A stretch of 64,000 bases of DNA, taken from the NCBI RefSeq assembly GCF_013415905.1, contig NZ_CP058909.1, forward strand, positions 1,798,001 to 1,862,000. The letters are read 5' to 3'. This stretch comes from Halosimplex pelagicum. Lineage in GTDB: Archaea > Halobacteriota > Halobacteria > Halobacteriales > Haloarculaceae. Under the pieces are notes generated by a model. It was not told the DNA's origin and did not search any database. It worked only from the letters and a program-made list of their open reading frames with translations. The position numbers were made by a program, and so were the translations under genes. Below, piece by piece: positions 18,201 through 24,652 of this stretch (positions within the stretch are counted from its first letter, which is position 1; every line of letters begins with the position of its first letter).

Positions 18201-20124
18201 GGACGGCGACGGCCTGTGGAACGCCTGGGAGAACAAGACCTACGCGTACGAGCACATGGCCGCGATGGGTTCGGGTCGTGCGACCGGACGAGTGCGGCCG
18301 ACCCAGACGTTCAACACGTCCTGGAAGGACCCGGATACCGACGACGACGGCGTCTCCGACGGGCAGGAGTACTCGGTGCGACGGCTGCCCGCGAACGACA
18401 CTCGTGAGACGGCACGGCTGATCGCTAATTCGACGACGCATCCGACGGACCCGGACACTGACGGTGACGGGGCACTGGACGACGAGTTCCGGGGATGGAA
18501 CATCACCGTCGTTGAAACGGCCAGCGGCGACCCGTTCCGGTACTACAACCGTTCGAAGAGCGACCCGCCGGAGAGCGGCCGGACGATCGGGACCATACAC
18601 GTCTCTTCGGAGCCGCTGGACCGCGACACTGATGGCGACGGTCTCGTCGACGGCGTCGAGAAAGGAATCACGTTCACCGACCCCAGAGCCGAGGTAACGT
18701 ACGAACTGACCGAGCAGCACCAGGATCTCGTCGAGCGTCTCGCGGCCGATGGTCGTGCCGGTGTGGCGGTCGGCGCGCACATCGTCGAGCGTCGTGGGCA
18801 ACTGTCGTCGCTGGAGTTGACCGACCGGACCGACGACTTCGATTTCGTCCGGCCGACGTTCGGCCAGGACCTCGCCAGAGTGGACTTCCACGCGCTGGAT
18901 TCGGTCGTTCGGACGGACACGTGGCTGTCGAACGAAGAGGAGGTCGACAAATCGCTCGTGTTCAACGGGAGCGTGAATCCGTGGGATCCGGACTCGGACG
19001 ACGACGGGCTGACCGACGGGCAGGAAGTCCACGGTGTGACGGAGGCTGTGAGTGCCGATCTCGTCGAGATGGACGAGTCGGTGAGTTACGAGACGGATCC
19101 GACGGACCCGGATACGGACGGCGATGGGTACTGGGACGGCTGGATCGGGGTGTACGGTGTCGACTGGAGCGACAACGTGATCCTGTATCAGGAACATCTC
19201 TACACCGGTGACGGGGTCGAAGGCGACGAGGTGGTCCCACAACAGGTCGGCACGCATCACGTTTCAGGTCCGGTACCGGGCGCAGATGTCGACAGCGACG
19301 GCAAACGCGAACACTCGAACATCCACCTGGGCGAGACGTACTGGGACGGCAAAGCGGGACATTCGGCAGATCCGATGGGCGCAGGATCCGAACCCGACCT
19401 CAACCTCGCTGTCGAAGTCGACCGGTACGAGAACGCTTCCGCCCATCCGATCGGGTTCGAACAATTGTTCGAGAACGTTAGCAACAACTACGCACTGTAC
19501 GGATTCAATGTCACGTTCACTATGTCTGATACGTTTTCCCGCTCCCGCCTTCGAACCAAACTACTCCCCTACGGGAAGGTGGGACTACCGATAGATTACA
19601 AAGAGAGCGTTGCTCTGGAGCAGATGTACCACGACGACTCGTCTAAACTATACATGTTCGTGACAACGGAAGGTGGGAATAACTCTGAATTTATTGTTCA
19701 AAGTTTTGACGGAGGAATCGCTTCTACAAACGGGAACAGTGGTGGATTTGGATGGGGAGTACTCATATTCACTGCGGACCACGACCAGTCTCAGAATCCA
19801 AATCATAAGCGCGCACATCATCTACAAAAGACAGTAGTACACGAAGTAGGCCATATCATTGGTGCTGGACGGAAAGATGATGGTGTGGGACTCAATCCGT
19901 TCGGTGAAGTATACAGCGGCAGTGAGAAACCTCCTGTAGATCAGACCCTCGAGGCCGTTGGAAGGCCCGTATTCGACGATCCGAGGTGGAGCGTCATGTC
20001 TTCTGGCTGGGTAGATGAAGCGGCCGCTCACCCGATGAACGGCTCGTACATGGCATATAGTATCGAGGAGCTACTATCGGTCGAACTACGCAACATTGCA
20101 ACAATTGAAAACGATGGCTCGTAA
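15256..20124 (+). CDS. Giant secreted protein: calcium-binding-repeat stalk with C-terminal zincin-like peptidase domain (putative polymorphic effector)
   Basis: The 1622-residue protein begins with a Sec-type signal peptide (residues about 1-30, GAVVAAYLLVTATF, cleaved near VEAAG). A helical region to about 230 follows, then a beta-rich domain. TSP3/EF-hand-like repeats lie at about 350-525 (many DTDGDGLTD-type loops), and another beta-rich region extends to about 960. A second set of six such loops lies at about 975-1300. The last 300 residues differ in composition and contain HEVGH (His1529, Glu1530, His1533) followed by IIGAG and DD, then WSVMSSG, a Met-turn-like motif. This suggests a calcium-stabilised extracellular stalk carrying a zinc peptidase-like tip. 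The 3' end overlaps a lipoprotein gene by 11 nt. Related C-terminal cassettes follow downstream. No protease prodomain of the halolysin type is seen. Confidence 0.75.
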   Translation: MGSMGRLGAVVAAYLLVTATFTPLVSIGTVEAAGNESIAAGNAPQSLKTQAVEDTRELTATTRRFESARDRAADRFNDSRQHYRGPVRASSAKLFNHDAVGVQALTAFAGTDAADNATAVADAVLRIDNQTAYQEVADARRLLNESRGDIDNEGVVRSMEAHLDNAERTYDRAEGTMSRARDADGRRAIRLRASALRQLRGVWRQAHFVVERAVERTNATLPVGTVDGDNEAAPGDGNETDGALDGNVSATVLSRDDPIRDGGDPGNYTVGVNVSADGPVALDTLVASVNGGRVVGRNLTGLVVTANRSLPVGVSVPLDAGGNRVNVTVVGNNGTTTANATLRLDGDGLNATYETEVLGTDPLDPDSDSSMTDADEADDGTIDGRTDFDNDSLGTMTEHDIGTDPLAADTDGDGLTDREEFLTETDPLVADTDGDGTVDGEEDPDGDGLTHAEEVAEGTAPLFADGDGDGVSDPNELANGTDPLDPDSDGDGLTDGEEPTAPFETDPIDADTDGDGVDDGNETYTTRVENETIGVSLAMTGEGNVADGVTLEATPSPLGNESVSAGPTIHIRNRTSFESATLTLSVEASRDPSEYDDLAVYKWDGTRGGDWHSVDATFDRVNGTATVTTDSFSYYTVIDVDSWRSARRVDGVAPVDLEAEQAAGRLSCSGDCTVTNATATLGGEPDSLEITVAQGNRSFAVTPLSNGLTIERFYDFGDFEINSPLPVAKSDTSRLFFWAGPKGLSLVTIHDKADDGSGGAASLDLAGLPTSVGEWVVRDDDTGNDDYSDGGTDPDWKWSRHNTDGGAYRGGLTGETITITPAFNEAAGKEIYDPGRIRRWEFLTGQATDPRNVSLDLDEPITVEVPEALANGSATDDASTGSLEWSYDVPSSVGDRGLDLTYQTEQTGMDPNATVVVSGYRQAADPRNRRQITERYNLTLGTVGTVRQYVPLDAFQPGTDVTVRAVSANVSTRLQVTTRTDTDGDGLWNAWENKTYAYEHMAAMGSGRATGRVRPTQTFNTSWKDPDTDDDGVSDGQEYSVRRLPANDTRETARLIANSTTHPTDPDTDGDGALDDEFRGWNITVVETASGDPFRYYNRSKSDPPESGRTIGTIHVSSEPLDRDTDGDGLVDGVEKGITFTDPRAEVTYELTEQHQDLVERLAADGRAGVAVGAHIVERRGQLSSLELTDRTDDFDFVRPTFGQDLARVDFHALDSVVRTDTWLSNEEEVDKSLVFNGSVNPWDPDSDDDGLTDGQEVHGVTEAVSADLVEMDESVSYETDPTDPDTDGDGYWDGWIGVYGVDWSDNVILYQEHLYTGDGVEGDEVVPQQVGTHHVSGPVPGADVDSDGKREHSNIHLGETYWDGKAGHSADPMGAGSEPDLNLAVEVDRYENASAHPIGFEQLFENVSNNYALYGFNVTFTMSDTFSRSRLRTKLLPYGKVGLPIDYKESVALEQMYHDDSSKLYMFVTTEGGNNSEFIVQSFDGGIASTNGNSGGFGWGVLIFTADHDQSQNPNHKRAHHLQKTVVHEVGHIIGAGRKDDGVGLNPFGEVYSGSEKPPVDQTLEAVGRPVFDDPRWSVMSSGWVDEAAAHPMNGSYMAYSIEELLSVELRNIATIENDGS
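16318..16830 (+). repeat. First block of Ca-binding (TSP3/EF-hand-like) repeats in the large secreted protein
   Basis: About seven degenerate units of 20-25 codons encode loops such as DTDGDGLTDREE, DTDGDGTVDGEE and DSDGDGLTDGEE. Asp at alternate loop positions fits calcium co-ordination. At DNA level they appear as recurring gacaccgacggcgacgg tracts; they are protein repeats and not a CRISPR or DNA element. Confidence 0.75.
18076..19200 (+). repeat. Homology block, copy 1 (inside the full-length gene)
   Basis: This 1.1-kb block recurs almost unchanged at 24695-25818 and in more diverged form from 20643 onward. It begins at codons for GTVGTVRQYVPLDAFQ and covers the second group of Ca-binding loops. 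Its 3' limit is near the codons for WSDNVILYQEH, after which the copies diverge. It is the probable recombination substrate for exchanging C-terminal tips. Confidence 0.8.
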
Positions 20125-20560
20125 GGATATAATCCTCGCAGCAATGGCCTGCTTACTGGTCTCTCTAGCTGGTTGTCACGCCAGTCCCCAGTCGTGGACG
20201 TTGGAAGGTGATGTGGAACGGATCTCTCAGGCCGACTCCGGGATCAACATGACAGTAACTGTCTCTATTCAGGGACAAGGGGATGGTGTACAACTCAAAG
20301 GCGTAAAAGCCGTCTTCCTCTCCGCTGATAAGCGTATCGTCGAGACCCACAGCCTTGGAACGATGGCCAACGAACTTGAAACGGGATACCACAATTTCAG
20401 CGTCGTGCTGCCAGAGCGCCCCCACTATATCGATTTCAAGTATGACTCACTGAGTCAACCGTCTAACGCGGCCGGAGACGCTGTCGGTTTGCGTTTAACT
20501 GATAAGTACGAGGGGATCCATCGATACAGAACGTATTCAGACTACGAACCAGAGTACTGA
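20114..20560 (+). CDS. Small lipoprotein, family A, copy 1 (putative immunity protein)
   Basis: The 148-residue protein starts at the ATG at 20114, 11 nt inside the end of the large gene, so translation is probably coupled. A signal of 20 residues ends in the lipobox LAGC (Cys21), so it should be anchored on the outer face of the membrane. The mature part is one beta-rich domain: WTLEGDVERISQADSG, VKAVFLSADKRIVETHS and a C-terminal YRTYSDYEPEY. It is clearly homologous to the protein at 24169-24612. The position after an extracellular peptidase-like protein suggests an inhibitor that protects the producer; this is inference. Other possibilities are a chaperone or an anchor for the effector. 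Confidence 0.7.
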   Translation: MARKDIILAAMACLLVSLAGCHASPQSWTLEGDVERISQADSGINMTVTVSIQGQGDGVQLKGVKAVFLSADKRIVETHSLGTMANELETGYHNFSVVLPERPHYIDFKYDSLSQPSNAAGDAVGLRLTDKYEGIHRYRTYSDYEPEY

Positions 20561-20657
20561 CAGCAAAGATGGTGTTGGGGGGTCCGAACTAACTACCGGT
20601 GATCGTTGTAGCCGTTGCTCTTCTGGGTGTAACCTCACGCTGGGAACGGTCAGGACC

Positions 20658-22739
20658 GTGCGCCAATACGTCCCGCTCGACGCGTTCCAGCCGGGGACTG
20701 ACGTGACGGTGCGGGCGGTCTCGGCGAACGTCTCGACGCGGTTGCAGGTGACGACGCGGACGGACACGGACGGCGACGGCCTGTGGAACGCCTGGGAGAA
20801 CAAGACCTACGCGTACGAGCACCTGCCGGCGACGGATTCGGAGCGGAATCCGACGCTTCCGGCACCGGAGCAACACTTCAACACGTCCTGGCAGGACCCC
20901 GACACCGACGACGACGGTGTCTCCGACGGGCAGGAGTACTCGGTGCGACGATTGCCCGCGAACGACACGCGCGAGACAGCTAGATTAGTCGCCAATTCGA
21001 CGACGCATCCGACGATGCCCGATACCGATGGCGACGGTTTGTTGGACGACGAGTCCCGTGGCTGGAACATTACCGTCGTCGAGTCGACCAGCGGCGCACC
21101 GTACCGCTACTACAATCGGACGAAAAGCGACGAGCCGACGGGCGGGCGGACCGTCGAGACCGTCCGGTTCTCGTCGGACCCGTTGAGTACCGACACTGAC
21201 GACGACGGGCTAACTGACGGCGTAGAGCGGAATCGGACGCATACGGACCCGCGGTCGCGCGTGACCTACGTCCTGACCGGTGTCCACCAGCAGATGCTCG
21301 AAAAGCTCGTCTCGAACGGGCGCCGCGATGCCGCGGTGGATATGGACATCGTCGAGCGCCGCGGCCGCGTCGACGACCTCGTGTTGACCGATCGGACCGA
21401 CGACTTCGACTTCGTGCGGCCCGACGGCGGGAAGACTGTCGTCGACCGGCTCGATTTCACGGCGCTGGACGGAACGACGCGGACGGATACGTGGTTGTCG
21501 AACGAAGAGGAACTTCGATGGTCGGTGTTCAACGCCGGCGAGCTCGGCGTCTGGGACCCCGACACGGACGACGACGGACTGACCGACGGCCAGGAGGTGA
21601 ACGGGCTGACGAAGGTCAACGGCCGGAGTGTCGTTAAGACCGACGAGAGTGTGAGTTATGGCACCGACCCGACGGATGCCGACACGGACGGCGACGGGTA
21701 CTGGGACGGCTGGATAGGAGTCTACGGGGTAGAGTGGTCTGATAACGTCGTTCTGTATCAGGAGCATCTTTCAACTGGAGATGGGATCGAAGGCGACGAA
21801 GTAGTCTCCGAACAGGCCGGAATTCATAATGTTTCGATTCCGATTACAGGTGCAGACATCGACGGCGACAACAACCTCGAACACTCGAATATCCACATCG
21901 GTGAACTCCACTGGGGGACCGCCCCGGAAACGCCGACACCCAGTCTGGACCAGCGAACAACTCTGCACGTCGAGGTGGACTGGATCGAAGGACAAAACCC
22001 GTACAACGAGACCATCGGCGGGCAGAGTCTACTCGACTCGATCGAGGAGAACTATGCCCTCTATGGACTCAATATCGTCTTCCACCGGGATGACCGTCTC
22101 ACGACCGCCAACGTAACTAGTGTCTGCAAACAGCCTGGGGTTGGGCCCGGGCCCACCTGCGGTGGCACAGTCACCCTTCCTGGGTTGAACGCGCACGAAC
22201 TCGACAAGGTAGAAGATCGGTATCACGACGATACCAGTAGACATCACATCCTGTTCGCGACGAACTACGCGGCTGACACACCGATATTGTCGACTCACGA
22301 CCCCTTCATGGATTCCGACGTTGACGGACTCGAAGGTCACACGGGGTCGCCAGGCCAACGCAATCTGATCCCGACCGCACCGTATGGATCAGTCATACTG
22401 GCCGACCAACCAGAATTAAGCGACGCCGAGACGTTGAAGAGCACGACGATGCACGAACTCGGCCACGGCCTGGGAATCGGCTGGCTTGACGACAAAGGAC
22501 CCGGCCACATCGCCGAGTGCTATAGCGGAGATTTCTGTGTCGGTCAGTTTGGCGTCGGTGGTGGTGACGACGAAACGCCAGAGAGGATCGAAATTCCGGG
22601 CAGAGGGATTCAAACGGCAGAATGGAGTATAATGGGAGAAACTGGCGATCCCATCGGATCCCCTTTCGAAACATATCGATATAGCATTGAGGAATTGTTG
22701 ACAATCGATTTTAATGATGTCCCGTCCACAGATGATTGA
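20658..22739 (+). CDS. Cassette 2: C-terminal half of the effector without signal peptide (peptidase-like tip intact)
   Basis: The open frame encodes 693 residues from a GTG at 20658, but coding similarity to the full-length gene starts a little upstream (about 20631) with no good start codon. It corresponds to residues from about 940 onward of the large protein: Ca-binding loops first, then a distinct tip with HELGH (His599, Glu600, His603), GLGIGWLDD, the segment GHIAECYSG and the turn WSIMGETGD. It lacks a signal peptide and the first 940 residues. It is therefore either a silent cassette that serves by recombination with the full-length gene or a cytoplasmic protein of no obvious use. The end overlaps a family B lipoprotein gene. 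Confidence 0.6.
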   Translation: MRQYVPLDAFQPGTDVTVRAVSANVSTRLQVTTRTDTDGDGLWNAWENKTYAYEHLPATDSERNPTLPAPEQHFNTSWQDPDTDDDGVSDGQEYSVRRLPANDTRETARLVANSTTHPTMPDTDGDGLLDDESRGWNITVVESTSGAPYRYYNRTKSDEPTGGRTVETVRFSSDPLSTDTDDDGLTDGVERNRTHTDPRSRVTYVLTGVHQQMLEKLVSNGRRDAAVDMDIVERRGRVDDLVLTDRTDDFDFVRPDGGKTVVDRLDFTALDGTTRTDTWLSNEEELRWSVFNAGELGVWDPDTDDDGLTDGQEVNGLTKVNGRSVVKTDESVSYGTDPTDADTDGDGYWDGWIGVYGVEWSDNVVLYQEHLSTGDGIEGDEVVSEQAGIHNVSIPITGADIDGDNNLEHSNIHIGELHWGTAPETPTPSLDQRTTLHVEVDWIEGQNPYNETIGGQSLLDSIEENYALYGLNIVFHRDDRLTTANVTSVCKQPGVGPGPTCGGTVTLPGLNAHELDKVEDRYHDDTSRHHILFATNYAADTPILSTHDPFMDSDVDGLEGHTGSPGQRNLIPTAPYGSVILADQPELSDAETLKSTTMHELGHGLGIGWLDDKGPGHIAECYSGDFCVGQFGVGGGDDETPERIEIPGRGIQTAEWSIMGETGDPIGSPFETYRYSIEELLTIDFNDVPSTDD

Positions 22740-23163
22740 ACAAATTTCGAAACGAGAATTCTTAACATTCGTGGCATCTGCGATGATTCTAATTAGCGGT
22801 TGTCATTCGAGGTCTCATGCGGAACTTGGATTTGATTCCGTAAGTGTCAACCAGACCGGTTCGACATATACCATCGAAGGTGAGATCGGACTTGGCGTCA
22901 CTGGCGACTGGGAGTCGTTCAAGAACGTCTCCGCTGTCGGTCTTGACGAAAACGGTGCCGTGATCTGTCGTCAAGTCATCGGCGAGATCGATGCAGAATA
23001 CGTGGGCGGCGGTAACTCTGTAACGCTTACGTGTGAACAGTTTCCACACGCGCTCACATACGAGATTGAGCGCGACCCCTGTTCCCAGGGCGTAATAGTG
23101 AACAAAATGGTATACGACGAAGAGCGAGACCTCTGGGTTGAAGAACCGATCGAATGTGAGTGA
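22732..23163 (+). CDS. Small lipoprotein, family B, copy 1 (putative immunity protein)
   Basis: The 143-residue protein starts at the ATG at 22732; an in-frame ATG at 22714 is possible, but 22732 gives the same length as copy 2. The signal SKREFLTFVASAMILISGC is Tat-like with one Arg changed to Lys and ends in a lipobox with Cys24. The mature domain includes TYTIEGEIGLGV, DWESFKNVSAVGLDE, an ICRQVIGEIDAEYVGG stretch, TLTCEQFPHALTYEIERDPC and a C-terminal IECE; four Cys could pair. The start overlaps the stop of cassette 2 by 8 nt. Family B follows the peptidase-like tips of the GHIAECYSG type, which points to specific pairing. Confidence 0.7.
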   Translation: MIEQISKREFLTFVASAMILISGCHSRSHAELGFDSVSVNQTGSTYTIEGEIGLGVTGDWESFKNVSAVGLDENGAVICRQVIGEIDAEYVGGGNSVTLTCEQFPHALTYEIERDPCSQGVIVNKMVYDEERDLWVEEPIECE

Positions 23164-23440
23164 ACTCAGCCGGGGCCTGGGCGCTGGCTGGCTCGACAAC
23201 AAAGGGTCCGGCCACATCGCCGAGTGTTACAGCGGTCAAGACTGTGCCGGTCAATTTGGCGTCGGTGATGGTAATGATAACACTAATGAGACCGTTGTAT
23301 TGTCAGGCTCCACTACACAGGTATGGAGCATCATGGCACGAACCGGGGGGCCGAGAGCTTCCAGTTTAAAAATGTATAGATATAGCATTGAAGAACTATT
23401 AACAATAGACTTCGAGGATGTCCCCTCAACAAATGAGTGA
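23156..23440 (+). pseudogene. Displaced tip fragment 1 (peptidase-like C-terminus, zinc ligands lost)
   Basis: About 95 codons are homologous to the last part of cassette 2. The similarity starts at the HExxH helix, where the DNA equivalent to M-HELGH-GLG reads V-SELSR-GLG, so both His ligands are gone. GAGWLDNKGSGHIAECYSG, WSIMARTGG and the YRYSIEELLTIDFEDVPST ending follow. It begins within the last codons of the preceding lipoprotein gene and ends overlapping the next one. Without the rest of the domain and without zinc ligands it cannot be an enzyme; it looks like a leftover from cassette exchange. Confidence 0.65.
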
Positions 23441-23864
23441 GCTTCTTTCGAGACGCCGATTACTCTTGAGCGGAGTCGCACTGTCGAGTCTACTCAGCGG
23501 TTGTCACTCCGACACTCATGCAAGTCTCCTGTTCGGATCAATCGAAGTAAGTGACAACGATTCGACGTACGAAATTGAATTCGAAGTGCGCCTCAGCGTC
23601 GGCGGGGACTGGGAGTCGTTCAAGAACGTTTCCGCTGTCGGCCTCGATAAAAACGGCACTGTGATCTGTCGTCAACACATCGGCGAGATCGATGCAGACT
23701 ACGTTGGTGGCGACAACCCTGTAACGCTCACCTGTGACGAGTTCCCCCACGCGCTCACATATGAAATCGAGCGCGACCCCTGCTCTCGGGGTGTAACAGT
23801 TAACAAAATGGCATACGACGAAGAACGAGATCTCTGGGTAGAGGAACCGATCGAGTGCGAATAA
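23433..23864 (+). CDS. Small lipoprotein, family B, copy 2 (putative immunity protein)
   Basis: The 143-residue protein starts at the ATG at 23433, overlapping the end of tip fragment 1. The signal contains a good twin-arginine motif (SRRRLLLSG) and the lipobox LSGC (Cys24). The mature domain is closely similar to copy 1: GDWESFKNVSAVGLDKNGT, CRQHIGEIDADYVGG and ALTYEIERDPCSRGV are nearly the same, while the first 30 residues after the lipobox differ more. The closeness suggests recent duplication. If copy 1 is the inhibitor of the cassette 2 tip, this would be an extra immunity gene retained with a dead tip fragment. Confidence 0.7.
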   Translation: MSELLSRRRLLLSGVALSSLLSGCHSDTHASLLFGSIEVSDNDSTYEIEFEVRLSVGGDWESFKNVSAVGLDKNGTVICRQHIGEIDADYVGGDNPVTLTCDEFPHALTYEIERDPCSRGVTVNKMAYDEERDLWVEEPIECE

Positions 23865-23921
23865 ATGGGCACTCCTCTTGACAGAGTTTCCAGGTTATGC
23901 TCATACAGCCAAGGAAGGACG

Positions 23922-24176
23922 ATGCACGAACTCGGCCACGGCCTGGGAATCGGCTGGCTCGACGACAAAGGACCCGGCCACATCGCCGAGTGTTACAGCG
24001 GGAGTTTCTGTGTCGGTCAGTTTGGCGTCGGCGGTGGTGACGACGGTACGACGGGATCCACCGATACAGAACGTATTCAGACTACGATCCGGAGTACTGA
24101 TTGCAAAGATGGTACTGAGCGGTACGAACCGACTCCCCATCTAATGTCTGTCCGACGCTCTCAGAATCATGATTGA
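23922..24176 (+). pseudogene. Displaced tip fragment 2, joined out of context to a family A tail
   Basis: From the ATG at 23922 the frame reads MHELGHGLGIGWLDD and onward almost as in cassette 2, including GHIAECYSG and FGVGGGDD. At about 24053 the homology switches abruptly to the 3' end of the family A lipoprotein gene, read in another frame. The peptide beyond residue 44 is therefore meaningless. Everything upstream of the HExxH helix is missing. Sequence before 23918 (after the preceding stop) shows no similarity to the effectors. This is a recombination remnant. Confidence 0.65.
24053..24140 (+). repeat. Remnant of the 3' end of a family A lipoprotein gene
   Basis: Positions 24053-24112 match 20513-20572 with five mismatches in 60; weaker similarity continues to about 24140. 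The matched source covers the last 15 codons of lipoprotein A copy 1, its stop and the following spacer. It marks a deletion or gene-conversion junction that starts at a gggatcca stretch. Confidence 0.75.
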
Positions 24177-24612
24177 TCGGAAATTCCTGCTCTTGGCTGT
24201 CGTGCTGTTCGTTCCGCTGAGCGGTTGTGATACGGGTCACGGTCCGTGGACGCTCGAGGGAAACATCGAAGAAGTCTCTCAGGTCGAATCTGGATACAAC
24301 GTTACCGTAGATGTTTCTCTTCAGAGCGACGGTGATGGTGTTCATCTCTCAGAAGTGAAAGCGGTCTTTCTCTCGGAGAATTCGACCGTCCTCACAAAGA
24401 AGATGATCGGTGGTATGACACAGTCGAATAGCAGTCGGTCTCGGAGATTTAGCGTCGTTACTTCCAAGCGCCCATACTATATAAATATTAAATATAGCTC
24501 GGTAGAGCAACCCGCAGGCGCTTCGGGTTCTGTCGTTGGTCTCCGTTTGACTGGAGACCAACCATCAGAGTATCGGTACCTCACCTATTCTGACTACGAC
24601 TCGAAATACTGA
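24169..24612 (+). CDS. Small lipoprotein, family A, copy 2 (putative immunity protein)
   Basis: The 147-residue protein starts at the ATG at 24169. The 20-residue signal ends in the lipobox LSGC (Cys20). It aligns along its whole length with copy 1: WTLEGNIEEVSQVESGYNVT, VKAVFLSENSTVL, RPYYINIKYSSVEQPAGASG and the ending YLTYSDYDSKY. Identity is moderate, so the two are older paralogs than the two close family B copies. No intact effector tip of the matching kind precedes it; the upstream fragment belongs to the type normally paired with family B. It would then be an orphan immunity gene. Confidence 0.7.
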   Translation: MIDRKFLLLAVVLFVPLSGCDTGHGPWTLEGNIEEVSQVESGYNVTVDVSLQSDGDGVHLSEVKAVFLSENSTVLTKKMIGGMTQSNSSRSRRFSVVTSKRPYYINIKYSSVEQPAGASGSVVGLRLTGDQPSEYRYLTYSDYDSKY

Positions 24613-24652
24613 CAGCGATGGTCGAAGAGAAATAGAACCAAGTTTTAGGCCC

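Noticed and set aside
16318-19140. Recurring gac-rich tracts that look like a tandem DNA repeat or CRISPR-like array
   Set aside because: They stay in frame and encode Ca-binding loops of the DTDGDG type with variable spacing; spacers are not unique DNA of constant length.
15256-20124. Reading the large protein as a halolysin (secreted subtilase)
   Set aside because: No Asp-His-Ser subtilase motifs or prodomain; the only protease-like signal is HExxH with a Met-turn-like motif at the C-terminus.
23865-23921. ATG at 23865 as the start of tip fragment 2
   Set aside because: The 19 codons before 23922 have no similarity to the effectors, and the ATG directly follows the preceding stop; it is probably fortuitous.
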